From Gymnorhina tibicen (taxonomy: Eukaryota > Chordata > Aves > Passeriformes > Artamidae), in the NCBI GenBank assembly GCA_013399875.1, contig VXAZ01001057.1:434001-498000 (forward strand): a DNA stretch of 64,000 bases. Direction: 5' to 3'. Of this stretch, positions 1-13,900 are shown piece after piece (positions within the stretch are counted from its first letter, which is position 1; every line of letters begins with the position of its first letter). The notes beneath the pieces were generated by a model. It did no database searches and was not told the origin of the DNA. It saw only the letters and a program-made list of their open reading frames with translations. Position numbers and translations under genes: made by a program.

Positions 1-1234
1 GCATCCTTGGCAAGTGAGGGGATACTGCTCTGCCAACACAGCCAGGGCCCCCAAGGATTCTCCACGATCCACTCCCCAACATATGACTAAGGACCATCCT
101 GTTACTACTGTCATAGGCTTGGTATTTAGAAGGCTGACAGCTCTTGCAGCAAGTTATCGCTTGTTATTACCATCATCCTGAGAGCCCTCAAAGGTTGTGA
201 GGTGCCATGTCCCCCCTGTCTGGCTCTCTGAGAGTGCTAAGGAAACACAGAAGAATGGGGAGCGTTCCCCAAGGCAACCGAAGGAGCAGTGGACCTGCAC
301 GTGGGACCTTCAACACCCACACTTCCCTCTCTGCTTCCTCTCCACCTCCATGCAGCATTGCCAGCCACACAGCTGTGACTTTGCATGACCGTGCTGTCAC
401 AGGCAGCTTTGTGCTTTTCCACTCCATAGAGCACATGCTCAGAAGCCAGTGCCTCACTGTAGACGTGGGCTGCTCTTGCTGACCCGATGCAGTGTGCTGT
501 ACTTGCTGGGATGGCAGAAGGGAGAGCTCAGAGAGAGCAGTGGGGTGACCCATGGATGCTCTTGCAGCTCCCAGGGAATTGAAGATTGATACGCTTTAAT
601 ACAGGCTCCTAGGAGGTGACATCCAGGAGCTCCAGGGTCCAAAACTGGCATTGCTGGTACAAAAGTGGGATAGAAGAGGGTAGAAGGTTGCCTCTCATGG
701 CTTGTTCTGACTCTGCCTCCACCAACCAAAAGGTTTTTGGACATTGTTACTGGCACTGGGACATAGCCGCATTCCAGGCAAATTACCGACAAATTTTAAG
801 TAGGCTAAACTGATTGCTGGGTTTCAAGCTACACTGGTCAAAGTCAGCCAGCACTGAAAGGTTGTAAAATCAAAGATCAACCTTTATGCTATCTTCCTTT
901 CCCTTTCTGTGCAAGGGATGTTTCTGGTATGGCAGATCTAATGATCCCAGTATCACTATCAAAACTGCTGTATTGCAGTCTCTGTGCACTGAATCACAGT
1001 CCCAGTGCTCCATCCTGAAGGAGAGACACAGATCAGAGGGAACAAGAGGGTGAGGCCTGTATAAGCTTTACATAAATTTTTTTTACAGGCTGTTGATCTG
1101 AAGGGTGGCAAAATTTGGCAATTATCTAACCACTTCCACCAGAGGGCCACAAACTACTTTCCAAACATTAGCTAAATAACTTTCACAGTAGCCCAAATCC
1201 TGCAAGGACTTGGTGAAGTCAAACCTGCCCAGCC

Positions 1235-1325
1235 TATGGGGATGGTATCATTATCTTCTCTGTTCTACAGATGGGGAAACTGAGCCATGGGGAACCAAAG
1301 TGATTCAGAGAAGGTCATGAAGATA
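1235..1325 (+). mobile_element. MIR-like SINE tail
   Basis: The sequence around ATTATCTTCTCTGTTCTACA followed by GATGGGGAAACTGAGCCATG and a diverged AAGGTCATGA closely follows the 3' half of MIR-type CORE-SINEs (ATTATCCCCATTTTACAGAT, GAGGAAACTGAGGC, AAGGTCACA). It directly precedes the CR1 insertion. These are ancient amniote repeats, so it is probably a fossil. Confidence 0.7.
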
Positions 1326-1402
1326 AGCCAAGAGTGGAAGAGAGCTTTTCTTGGTTTGGGTCTTCCTTAGCCCTCTGCATCCCCACTCTTTGCAAGACAC
1401 TC

Positions 1403-2110
1403 AGAATCACAGAATCAATTAGGCTGGAAAAGACCTTTGAGATCATTGAGTCCAACCTAACACCACCTGGTCAACCAGACCATGGCACTGAGTGCCACAT
1501 CCAGTCTTTCCTTGAACGCCTCCCAGGACGGTGACTCCACCACCTCTCTGGGCAGCCCATTCCAAAGCTGAATCACCCTTTCTGTGAAGAAATCCCTCCT
1601 AATGTCCAATCTAAACCTCCCCAGGACAACTTGAAACTATGTTCTCTCATCCAGTCACTGGATGCTTGGGAGAAGAGGCTGACCCCCACCTGGCTACAGC
1701 CTCCTTTCAGGCAGTTGTAGAGAGTGATAAGGTCCCCCCGAGCCTCTTTTTCTCCAGGCTAAACAACCCCAGTTCCCTCAGCCATGCTGCATAGGACTTA
1801 CCCTCTCCCCCTTCACCAGCATCGCCAAATGTCAAATGTCATTCCTGAACTGAGGGGCCCAGAACTGGACACAGCACCCAAGGTGCAGCCTCACCACTGC
1901 TGAGTACAGGGGAACAATCACGTCCCTTGTCCTGCTGGCCGCATTACTCCTGACACAAGCCAGGATGCTATTGGCCTTCTTGGCCACCTGAGCACATGCT
2001 GGCTCACGTTCAACCTGCTGTTGACCAACACCCCCAGGTCCTCTTCTGCTGGGTTGCTTTCCAGCCATTCTGCCTCCAGACCGTAGTGCTGCCTGGGGCT
2101 TCCAAACTGC
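1403..2110 (-). mobile_element. CR1 LINE, 5'-truncated copy, avian type
   Basis: The plus strand begins with the AGAATCAC AGAATCA motif, which is the inverted 3' terminal short repeat of CR1. It continues with the reverse complement of the CR1 3' end, including the stretch matching ACCTTTGAGATCATTGAGTCCAAC-like consensus and the region of C-terminal reverse-transcriptase codons. The copy ends near 2110, so it is heavily 5' truncated, as most CR1 copies are. It is only moderately diverged from what I recall of the avian consensus. CR1 dominates bird interspersed repeats and is the main evidence for an avian source. Confidence 0.93.
1832..2068 (-). pseudogene. CR1 ORF2 C-terminal fragment (reverse transcriptase)
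   Basis: Within the CR1 copy, the minus-strand frame encodes motifs of the CR1 ORF2 C-terminal region: LAGKQ-like near the start, then [17 protein letters not shown] and [10 protein letters not shown]. In intact CR1 this region follows the reverse-transcriptase domain. The frame opens at the 5' truncation and is broken after FRNDI by a stop or frameshift, so it is a dead fragment. Confidence 0.88.
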
Positions 2111-3092
2111 ATTCAGCAGCCTACATATAACAGCAGATCAAAGATTCTAAAGTTGGTCAAATTTACTTGAACCTCCAAAACTATTCTGAGGGGCCCAGAC
2201 AGAGGTGGGGGGTACAAGTGTGTAACAAGCTGTAATTTTAGCTGATTTGTGCTTGCTCGCCCTTTCGTCCCCCAGGATGGCGAGTAGGGCGTACAGACTG
2301 AATGAGAAACCATGCTCTAATGAGGCATCTACAGGTTTGGTGGGGTTTTGTTTGTGGGTTTGCTGTTTCCTGGGTACCAGGGCTGTGTGAAGCATTGAAA
2401 TTCCACCCTGAGCAGCAGTGAGCAGCAGAACCTGGTTTCCATAGCACTGCCATGGAAACAGCACTCTGCGAATCTGTGCCTTCAGGCCCCTCTGCGGCTG
2501 AAGCATCTCACTGCTCCTCCCCAGCACCCACCTCCACACTACAAGCCCCCAGACCTCCCTGTGTGCCTCTGATGATTAAAGGGTGCGGTACATAGGAAAA
2601 GCAGGACCCCCTGTTTGGCCTCTTACTGAATCATAATGTGGAAAAGTATCCTTTGAAGAAATATTAACAGCATACTTCTTTCCCCCTCTTCCATGCATAA
2701 AAGTAGAAGAAGCTACAGTTAAAATTCAAGTTGAATTGCACAAGTAAAATTTCACCTGGTAATATATTAAGGTGCAAACACAGTAATCTCATGCAATGGG
2801 TTCTTTTATCTTCCTTTCTCTGCCAGAAACACCAGCTTCCAAAAGTGAAGGATTTAATTAACTGTTAAAATGTAGAACAGGCTCCCCTTAATCTTCTCCT
2901 CTGGTTTGGGGTTGTTTTTTTTTTCGCTTCCCATCCCATGGTTCATACTAAAAAATACTCATGGCAAGGGCTCCATAAGATGGAGGGATAAGTCAAACAA
3001 TGGATGTATGCAAGACACGTGTTATTTCCTCCCTGCATCCGCTGAGTGCCTGAGGAAGCGCACAGTACAGCACACGTGTTGCTGGTATTTGA

Positions 3093-3115
3093 GCTGTATC
3101 TCAAAGAGATACAGC
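3093..3115. repeat. 10-base perfect inverted repeat
   Basis: GCTGTATCTC, a three-base AAA spacer, and GAGATACAGC form a perfect stem-loop. It is short and may be fortuitous. Confidence 0.9.
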
Positions 3116-6100
3116 CTAGGAGTGTTAGAAGCCATCTCCACTGGCCGGAAGACCATGGGTCCACCTAGCACCTTGATAAGTCAGTCCTTAACAGGCTTGG
3201 TAACCATGAGGAGTTTGAGCTGCAGTGCTTAGACCCTCTATCCCAGGAATGGGACAGGAAAACAGTCTAAATTTCGGAGGGGCAACACCAGAGAAGCAAG
3301 GGAGAGTCAGGATCACACTGACAGGCAGCAAAATGCAAAAACTTCTTCTTACTAACCCACATCATGGGTCCTGAGGGAAGGATCATATCCAGAGCGAGAG
3401 AGAAATCTAGTCTCTCTGCTCTACCAACACCCTGGTCTCTGGTACAGCTACGGAAAAGGGTATCGTGTTACCAGGAAAGCCCAGAAAATTTTGTTCTGAG
3501 TGGGTTGGAAATCACCCACAACCAATGATAAAGAGATGCTTTATATACTGTAAAAAACGGCAGTTGTCATCTGACATGCACGGAACAAAGTAAGCCCCCA
3601 GATAGGAAAAGGACCAGTTCTAACTGGCTTAGGTCAGAGACCATCAAGGGCACAGACCCTCACATCTTCCTTTCCCAAGTAAGTATCAGAATAAGAGGGA
3701 TCAACAAATATCAACATAATACCAAATTTTGCATATTTATAACCTGTCCACTGCCTACTCAAACAAGTACATTGAGTTACTCTCTGAGGCAACCTGTGCT
3801 ATCACGTGAACCAGCTCTTCTCCACGTGCAGAGCAGGGTTGAGTCTATCAGTCACATCGTGACCAGGGTCACATCTCTCACCTGCTGTGGCTGTAGCTCA
3901 TCCGAAGCCTTGCTGAGCAAAATGACTGATTTGCTGCATTCCCTTGCGGAACGTGAAGATCGCCTGTCTTCCATCATCTGTGTCCACCTGACCTGACAGT
4001 CTCCTACAACAACAGAGTCTTTTCCTGTGTTGCCAAGCCCACCCCTAGCTCTTATTCTCCAGCATGTGCGTGTATAAAACCATTTCATGAAGAAAGGAAG
4101 CTTCTCAGACCGCAAATGCTTTGAGAATTTTGGTTTGCCTTACTTGTCCCTTCATATAACTAGCCACAAATCCCAAGTCACTTTGACCCCAGTCCTTGAC
4201 TCCAGTTTTCTGTTGAACAAAAAGCCTGCAGGAGGCAAGTCTCACCCTGTTGATGCCATGCTGTGATTTAAAAGAGCTTAATACAGATCAAACTATAACC
4301 CACATCCCTTTCACTCTGTTCTTTATTATTTTAATGAGGCTTTCAACCCATCTGTTAAATCATGGATGAAGAAAACTAGCAGTTACATGTCAAAATCCAT
4401 GCAAACTACTTAAAATTCATGCCTACTAAGCTGGCCTATAGTCAGATGGTACTAAGTAAGTCAGGTGTACCGTGTCTGTAAAAAGAAATTTGGTATGCAT
4501 GATCACCTACTTAGCTGGAGCATCTTCTAATACGGTTAACTCGAGGAAGAGAGAATAATAGCTTAGGACAAGTACATACTGAATTGTTTTATTTTTGTGT
4601 TGGTTGTTTTGCTTCTTTTTCCAGGCAGCAAGGGGACAGTTTTCCTTGTACCACTAACTCTTTCACTTGACATGGCCTACATTTTACATTTTTGGTATGT
4701 GTGTGAAAAGCTTTGACAGCCTCTTCAATATCATCGCTCTTCTGAATTCAGGATAAAACCTCTCTGGCCCCTCTCAAGTTCCTTTTAAATCCCTAAATTA
4801 CCTTCACATAATCTTCAGTTTCTCATCTTGTATTCACTGGACGTCTTGCACAGAAGTGCTCTCAGAACCTGGGTTGTTGGAACTAAATGAGGCACTGAAA
4901 TTTCTTACAAAGTTGTGATGCTTTTTCCTTGTCTCTGGGGCAGTATTGGCGACACTGTGATCTACCTGCATTAACAAATCTTCACAGTATGTAATTTACA
5001 CTACATTGGTACTGGTTCCTCACAAAGATCTGATAATGGCCTTATGGAGTTTAAATGCAGCTCAAAATTTCCACTACCTAAATGTTCACGCCCTTTGTAT
5101 CAGAATTCTTCCCCTCACAGTAGCAGGAACGGATCTCTTTTTAAACATTTATTTACTCTTTAAGATCGTATGTGTCCAGCTTTACACACTTCACTTCATC
5201 ACCTGATGATTTCCAGAGGAATAAAATCTTTTATTTACTCTCCACTTACAACCAAAAGGGAATTTTCTAGGGTCAGTAATCATGGGATGACTTAGCTCCT
5301 ACCACTCTACCCTATAGCTAGGCAGCTTCCCTCACCCCAGGAAAATACCCTAAAATGGTTCCTTGAAGAGAAGGGTTAGCTGATTTTGATCCTTACAATT
5401 ACAGACCCTTCCTTCTTAAGTTTGTTGGGCTTTTAGCCATACTTTCAATTCAGCCACTTCCCTGCAAAAGACCAACACATTCCCATACATCTTCCCTGCT
5501 TTATCACGTCTTTCCATTATTTTTACTTTCAAGGCTAATGTCATTTTTTCTGGCATCAGACTAACATACTACTGTGCAAGTTCACTTCAAGAACTATCCC
5601 ACTTGCTTTGACGCTGACAACAAAATGATCTGCTATCGCAAAACTGTTCTTTGCAGCTACAAAGAAATGCCCAGTTTTACTGATGATGATGGCATCTTCA
5701 TTACTATATTGGGACTGCCTTTGCAAAGAAAGCACAGCACTGCAGTTCTTACACCCTTTTCTCAAATGTCGGCACTGTCTTGGTTATTGCTGTTTGCTGC
5801 AACATCAGTAGTTCTCTGTGTCATTTTTGGTGGACGCTGACTTTGAAAAGGGAAGGTGGCCAAATAGCTTTTTGCAGATTTCTTCTTTTGCAGCATATCA
5901 GGTTCCTTACCAAACCCAGGCTTTCACTGGACTCAGTGGTTTCTTCTGTCAGGAAATTCAGAATACTTTTCCAAGGGTGACCATAGAAAATCTTGTGCTC
6001 ATGTTCTCTCTCTGGTCACACTCACTGAATTTTGTCACCTCCTAGCACCATTCAGTCTTCCATCAGGGACTATTTTAACATCTCAGAATTGCCAGACAGG

Positions 6101-8300
6101 GAGGACTTCATCCTTTCCACTTTCACAGGCGCCTCTCGAGTTTTTTGTCTTCTTTTTTACTCCGGTTGAAAACCACAGGATGAATTTACACTAATTCCAC
6201 GATCATTGCATTTATGCATTCCCATTCCAAATGAAAGCTCATATGGGACAAAAACCCCTGAGAAAAGCCCATGCTTCCAGCTACCCACACTTTCCATTTT
6301 GCTTTCTGGTTTAGGGTCAGTTACCATGCAAGTGTTCCCTAGCATCACCTGCACTTCCAAAGAGACTCAGCTATGGCAAGGCTTTTGTCTGCTCTGTTCT
6401 TCTACTCAACATGTTTTCTTATCTCATTTCACTCCTGGTGCTATGTATTTTCCAGTATTCACTCAGAGTCAAGGAGCCAGCTTCATCCAGCATCCATTCA
6501 CAGGTTGCCTCACGGGACTAAGGGAAGCATCCCTGTAACACAAGAGCTGGCTACAGCTGGGTTGTGCCAAAGCATCCTGGAGAACGTGTCCTCTGTGCAA
6601 GGGCTTGCTCAGGCAGTTCAGAAATGACTAGGCAAAAGCCTCCTAAAAGGAAGCACGCATTGCAAATCAACATTACCCTTATGCGTGGGATTTGACCATA
6701 TACAGCCTGGTTTAGAATACATTTCTGGTGATGGACAAACCTTTCTGGGAACAGTCTGGTGATCACTCCATTTTTCAAGGGCTTCTGGTCATGCAGAAAC
6801 AAAAAGAGATGCTACTGGGGAGTGACTCCTCATGACAAACTGGAGGCAGATTTAGTCACCCCCACACAGCTTCAGGATGGACTCCCTTTAACAGGCATGT
6901 CTGGCTCAGTTATTTTATCAGCCATGCTCCTCACACAGTTTTCACTTTTGCACCCCAATAATCCCCGGATATTATCCGTAGCAATGTATTTTGGACCGGC
7001 ATTGCTTTGCAGGATGACCAAGAGGATCTGCAAAGGTCACCCTGCTCAGAAATTGCAGATTAGTCCAACTGCAGAAGGTAAATTATAAGCATCCTGGTCA
7101 ATCATCATATAGAGTCCAAGCAAGGCACCGCTCCTACCTACCGTGCTACCCACCAGGACTTGGAGAGAAGAACACAGACTTACGTGGGGCAAGGCTCCAA
7201 CTCTTTCATAGGTGTGATTTAGATATACTAGGCCCCGAACAGCAGCATGTCGCAGAAAAGTCAAAAAGCTCCTTTTTTTATCTGGAGCCTCCCAGAGATA
7301 TATTTGCAGGAACAAGTATGCAGACATGACATCTTGGACCCGCACAAGCTCCCACTTAACGCAACAGAATAGGATGTTACGCAAGAAGCCAGCACTGAGC
7401 ACCGAGCACAGCCCCTCTCCACACAACATGTGCGTGTCCTCAGAATGGAAACCTCTTGCTTCTCAGCCTGTCCTGCCCCCCCCATCCCATCTGCCTTCCC
7501 CAGATTTCTGACAGCTTCGGCTTGATGTCCCCTCACTGTTCCTAGTAAACACAGCCTTTCTCGCCTCAGTATTGCTGTTACAGGCTGTATCACCCTGCTC
7601 TTACAAGTCCCCACTGCCACAACTCCCTTCTCTCCCCCTACAAACCCCACGGGCCACCATTGCCTCTCAGAAGGAGGGATGTGTGTCCTCAGCAAGTGGG
7701 TGCAATGGAGATAGAGATGGCTCGGATGAGTCCCACACCACAGAGGGGACTCCCAGAGGAGAAAGAAGCACCAGAGGAATCATACATAAAAATTTCTTGC
7801 CTCTCTCCTCCATCCTCTATGCTTTCTGTAGGGAGGTAGCTCTTCTCATTTGCCCCATCCCACCCTATACCATGCACCTAAATATGTCTTCAGGATGGGG
7901 AAGCATCTGTGCAGTGGGTGGTGATGCGGGGGTGCAGCCAATAAGGCTGCAGCCTAAAAGGACTGAAACAGAGATTTGATAGCGATAGGCCATGCGTGCT
8001 TTGGGCTTTTGCTGATAAGAAAGGCACAAGAGCAGCTTGAGGGGCATTCCGGAAGTGCATTTTGTCTGAAGAGGTGTATTGGGTCTGACTGAGATAGCGT
8101 TCATTTTTGCCTTAGCAGCCCTCACAGTGCTGTGCTTTGCACCGGTAGCTGGAAGGGTGTTGATAATTGTGCTGCGCATCTTGAGCTGGCAGGAACACAG
8201 AATTGCTGTTCTGTTTGGAGTCAGAGAGCAGAAAGTTCTCCCATTAACATGTATGAAAAATCAAATATTTGAGAAAACTTATAGAAGATAAATACTTTAA

Positions 8301-8359
8301 AAACTCCAGTTTTTTGGAGTTTGCATTTTTTAGCTTGGGAGATCGCATTTTTTAGCTTG
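8301..8359. repeat. Short hairpin and 22-base-period direct repeat
   Basis: An 8-base stem AAACTCCA / TGGAGTTT (about 8301-8322) is followed by two copies of GCATTTTTTAGCTTG at 8323-8337 and 8345-8359, spaced 22 bases apart. Confidence 0.85.
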
Positions 8360-10889
8360 TCATCTACTCAGCTGGCAGGCAAGAGATCTGGAAGAGCTGC
8401 ACACACTCTCTGCAGACCAACCAACCTGCCTCATTTCCATCCACAGTTGTGACAGGCCTGACACATTCACAACAATCAAGAAGAATCAACAATTTCCAGC
8501 AGAAAATTGTTTCCCAGGAAAACTTTCCAGGTAGTTTTACTACAGGTTTAGAAACGTTTTGTATATACCAGTATGTTGGCCATATATTAATATCCTATTC
8601 ACATTCTATAATCTCCAGATACGTTAAGTGCCTGTCTCTAAAGGAAAGGTAGCATATGCCCCTTAAAATGCCAATCACTGTTAAAATGACAAATGATCAG
8701 CACAAGCTTTTGCAAGAGAAAAATCACAGGTGGACTCTAATTTTCATTCTTGGTCTGATTGTGTGGCTGACTGCAAAGCAGTTTCTCCCATGCTCGTGAA
8801 GAGCCTCACTGGAGTCCACAAGGATCTGCTGACAAGCTGTAGACACAGGCATCCTGTCAGCACACAGAACCCAGGTGTGCCATCCCTGTATGTTTTCCGT
8901 CACACAGAAGAGTGTGGATACTGCACGCACATACTGGACTGCAGTCTCAACTTCATCCTTTTTGAAAGCTCCCCTCGACCCCATGAGCTCTCTCCTGTGG
9001 GACTCCATGGCTGGAAAAATTAAAAATTTGTTTCCTTCAAATGCTACGTTTCTGCTTTTCCTAGAGGCAGCTACAATTCTTTCGCTGTGATCTGAAACTG
9101 CAGCAATAATTATATTTCCTACTTTGTTCACTGCAGTTGACTGTTTTGGCAGTCATCCTGTAGCAGTAATCCACACATAAAGAGTCATCTTGCATTTTTC
9201 AATCCAATTTAAAAGGAATTGTTTCTCAAGGAAAGCAAGAGGGTGAAAATGTTCCCCTCTGGCAAAAACTTCAAGTAGCTCGGTATTACATGTGAGAATT
9301 TTACCTACCTGTCTTATTCACTGTTGCATTTTACAAGCACTAATTTAAATTCTTTGCACTTCTAGGAAGGCCTGAGACTTTCTTCACGTGGTTTTTTGCT
9401 TAGTCTTTCCTTACTTCTCCCAGACACTCAGAGAGAGAACTTCAGTTCCCTCTTTCCAGATGATGCTCAGAGCACCAAGTGCTCTTGTTTTGTTCTTATT
9501 TTGTTCTGGGGCTATTTGTTCATTCTAGAATAGGGGAAAGGATGCCATAGAAATTAAAGCAGGGGTGCATTAGGAGGCAAGGGAATAAATATTCATTCTT
9601 GCCATCAGCTCATTCATTTGGTTTGATTTACACCAGTTGCCCCAAAGTTTTCCTTCTAATTTTTCACTGAAATACCCAGAAGCCTTTAATAATGGCATTT
9701 ACATGTATAATGTAGCATTATTAATGGTAAACAAAGCCTTTGAAATCTCCTCCATTCTGCAAGCCCCATACCATTTCAGAACAAATTATTTTCACAATAA
9801 CCTCTGCCAGACACACACCCACATACACACCCTGATGCTATTTTATTCAATTTTATTTAATTTCAGATACTTTTTCCTTTTCCCCACTCATTTCAATCCT
9901 AATATTCTGTAATATATAAGAGCAGCACAAGAGTGAAGGTGCTGTGACCAGAAACAGTAGGGTCAGGGCAGACAAAGCAAGGTGACTAGAGGTTCAACTT
10001 TTAAATCCAGCAGGATTTATCAGACAGGACAAGCACCTGAAATAATAGAACAGCATTACAAGAAAGAAATGTTTCAGGATATCTTAGAACAACTAGAAGA
10101 AGAGAGTAGTGAAAGTTTAGGAAGTAGAATTGTTGTTTAGGAAGCATCCTGCTTCCCATCCCAGCACATCTTGTTTTCAGCCAGCTTACACCACCAAAAC
10201 CTGCACATCATCTGAGGAAGCTTCAGATACATCTGTTGCAATTACAGGAACTCTTAGGAGCTTTGTTCTGGTTTTTTTAATTGTTGTTTTAATGGGCTTT
10301 TCCATCTCCCAGGCATGCAATGATTCAGGTGTCAGTTGTTTCTACAAGACCTCTGCTGCATCCATCCCTGTGACCCAGCTGCTGCTCTGCTCAGCAAGCC
10401 AAACTCACTCCAAGCCACGTCCCACACTTTGTTCTCTGCTACTGGGGCCTCTTTGAGCATCCCCGTGCAGCTGGGCAGGCGGGCTGATGGAAACCCCAGG
10501 GCACTCCCACAGCAGTTACTCAGCATGCTGCAGCTTCCCAGGGATACGGTAACTGCTCCTGGGCACTAAAAATCCACCTGCTCAGCATCGCAGCCCAAAA
10601 TCTTGCTGTGTGCTTCCTGGAGGAATGCAGGAAAGGGACAAAAACCTAATAGATCAATGCCAATGTAAACTGAAATCAGAGGGAAAAAAAAAAGAGTCAC
10701 AAAGAGTTTTTGTACCATAAATTCTAGAAATTCTAGAAATTTTCTGCATCTTACACTCATGTATCATCTCCGGGCATCTTAACGTCACTTCATGGCATCA
10801 CACTGAAATGTGGGCAGGACAGGGCTTGAAGCATCCCCTCACAACGAGGCCATCACCAGCAGCAGATCTGCTTAGCTGTGGCTGGCCTC

Positions 10890-10990
10890 AAGGCCCTTGT
10901 TCCAACACTGTACCACCTTCCTGCTGAAATATTTTTCCTGTTGTCCAAGGACCTACCACGGCCTTCCATGGCACTGTCCGGCACTTCCAA
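10890..10990 (-). mobile_element. Possible degraded CR1 fragment
   Basis: CAAGGCCCTTGTTCCAACAC, CCTGCTGAAATATTTTTCCT and GACCTACCACGGCCTTCCAT loosely follow the inverted CR1 order (TTCCAA..ACCACC, TGAAGAAATTTTTCCT, GAACCTCCCATGG). Divergence is high, so the call is tentative. Confidence 0.35.
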
Positions 10991-13900
10991 GAACAGACTG
11001 GCTCCATCGTCTTTGTAACTACTCTTCAATCAGGGATGGATGCCTGCACCTCTTACCCACATCTCAGAGGGCAGAGCCAAAAACAGTCCCTCAGGACAGC
11101 ACAGGGCATGTTGTGTCTGTGTCAGGGCTAGCTCTGTTAGACACTGAAGGTAATTCCCATGGCCTATAGATCTTCTCATTTCCAATGGAGAGTCTCTATG
11201 AAATATCTTCCCACAGAGAGATGCAGAAGAGGCAAAAAAAAAGGTACGAGGATGGATGACACTACTGGAAAAGTCCTTCTGATACTCAACTACATAAATT
11301 ACAATTCTCCTGAAGAAAAGTGATAGTAAGTAAGGACTTCTAAGGTCAGGGGCTGGATAGAGAAGGTGAAGAGGGAATAACTGTTAAGCTACTGGGTTTT
11401 TTCCTGTCAAAGAATGACATCAAAATGAGAATGCCAAGGGGCAAGTTTCCAACAAAGAACTTCTTCACCCCATGAGCAGTTAAGTGGTGAAACTCCTTGT
11501 CTCTTGGATGCTAAAAACGTGCCTGGGTCCACAAAAGCCAAGAATTTGCATGTTGGTAAGGGTATGGAAGAAAAACCCATCAAGCACTACTAAATGCAAA
11601 GACACACTGACTATCTTAGAGAGTTCCAAGTCGTAACTCATGGGATGTTTGGAGAATATTCTGAGGAAGTATCTCTAATTGATCCTCTATCAATTGCTGT
11701 TGGATGCAAAATGCTGGACTAAACTACCTTGTGATATAAACAAGTTCACACATCATTACAAAAAAGTTTCTAAAATAACATTTAACATTATTGGACAACT
11801 TCTAAGTCTATTGGGACAGTGTAGTAAAGTTCCTACCACTATTGGTCAAACCAATATACAAGTTCACCCACCTCTTTTTATTTAAACACCACATCATTTA
11901 ACAGAAAGAAGGCTTTTGGCTTTCTGGAGAAAAGGCAGGACATTACCGCCGACCCACGGCAGCCAAACATGCAGAGCACCTGGGTTTGAGCCCAGGGACT
12001 TCAGCCATGGAACATCACTCTGCTTTGCTCTGCACTTCACAGCCAACTGCCCCCAGCTTCAAAGCATCTTTTATGAAAAACAGCAATGCTGTACCATGGC
12101 CAGGACAGAACATGCTCTGAGGCCAATCATCCTTCTCAACCAAAATTTATACCTTAATCTCCACTCCAAATACTCACAATCCATTGTTTTTGTCCTCCCC
12201 TGATTTTCTACCCTCTGCTGTACATAAAACTCCCAAAATAATCCACAGTGTTAAAAACTGGTCTTGGGATAGTAGCCCGTTTGGCCAGGGGAAGAATGAG
12301 CAAGGAAACCTCATCTCATCACCTTTTCATTTCTGCCCTGACGGGTAGAAAATGCTGGACTATACTGCTCTGCCACATATCACCTCTCACTGTCAGGATG
12401 ACACTCCTCTGGGACAGCGGATCTGCTCCCAGTTCCTGACAGTACTCAGCCACCCGGACCTGCCCGGTGTGGGCATGCCTCCATCTCTGCAAGTTTCTAG
12501 TGCTGCCTGTGCCAACTCTTTTCCTGCTCCCTTGGGTCAGATGCATAGCCCAGGGAAGACAGTTTGGCTGGGGGCATCCATGTGTCAGACTAATCCCAGC
12601 TGCCACAGGGGCCCTGGGAGTGTGTCAGCAGCCAGAATAAATTGAGGTGGGTCTGACTCATGCCAAATCCAAAGCCAGCAAGGGGAATATACAGGTGCAG
12701 AAGTGGTATAAAGCCAATTGCCTGCTTCAGCACACTGACACGTACCAGGTACAGCTCAGTGTATCCAGGGGACAAGATCCAGCATTCATAATTCCCCAGT
12801 GAGACAAATGACTCCTGTGGTCCTCCAGCTGCAGGTGCCTGCCCCATAGAGGGCGGGACCTTGGGGAGCCAAAGCTGTCCAACTGATTTGTGCATGCTAG
12901 CACATTTATATTCACCCCAGGTTTATTCCACTAGCTTTTCTAAGATATATTTTAAGCTAAGCAGCTCTCACCTCAGCACCCAGCTCCAGACAGCCCTGGC
13001 AGCACCCAAGCAGAGATGAGGCAATGGTGTACTAAGCAGGGAATGAGCACGCCGCGGTCACACGCTGCTGTCCCCTGCTAACCTCACCACCTTTACACCT
13101 CTCCTACCCCTCCTCGCCCTGATCCTGATCCCGCAGCAGCTTCATTGTGGAGCACAAAGTTGGTCCACGCCAAGCTGGCACAGGCTTCAGAGGAATTAAT
13201 TCAGACGGGCAAAGTCTGATCCCTTTCAGGGAGCGTGCGAAAGACGAGGCAGCGCTCAGCACTTTAGACATCAAGGGAGAGTAAGAGAAAAAGAGATGAG
13301 AGAAAGCCTCGCATAGAAAAGGCAGCAGGAAAAATGTCCTAATTTGGAGAGACAGGGCTCATTGCCATGGCAACCCAGAATCGCCCCAGAGCGGCCAGAT
13401 ACGACTTTATATGTGGTGCTAAACGATTCAACCATTAAGAGAAAATACTAAGGGGAAAAAAATAATGGGGCTGTGGAAGGGAAAGTATTTGGCAACAAAG
13501 AGCTTTTCCTCTGGGGGTACTCTGGAAACAGAAGTGAACCTTTTGAGTCTTAAGTTGTATTTTTTTCCCCCATCCTTGGGTGCAGACACATTTTTGTGCA
13601 TTTGCTTGTTTGGGGAGAATGAGTCACTCCTTCCTGACTGCACTGCCTTCCCTCCCCAGCCTGGTGCTCATCAGCAGTGGGGCCAGATCCTGCCTACTGG
13701 GCAGCAGAGGGAGGAAAGGCAACTGGAACCCCTGTTCCTTTCTTTAAAGTCCCCTAGCAAGACCTCCTGGGACACGGCAGAAACTGGGAACGTATGGCAG
13801 ATCACATGGGGACACTGCAGGGTGGCAGAACATGTCACAAGGAGGCAGCAACATGATACAGGGTGGCAGTGACCACCAGGAGCTCCAGCCTCTGGTCCGC

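Larger units (their letters stand above)
2113..10889. other. Intronic stretch, nothing recognised beyond small repeats
   Basis: Apart from the hairpins at 3093 and 8301, no gene, RNA or repeat family is recognised. Open frames here are short, lack domains and mostly overlap frames on the opposite strand. Confidence 0.7.
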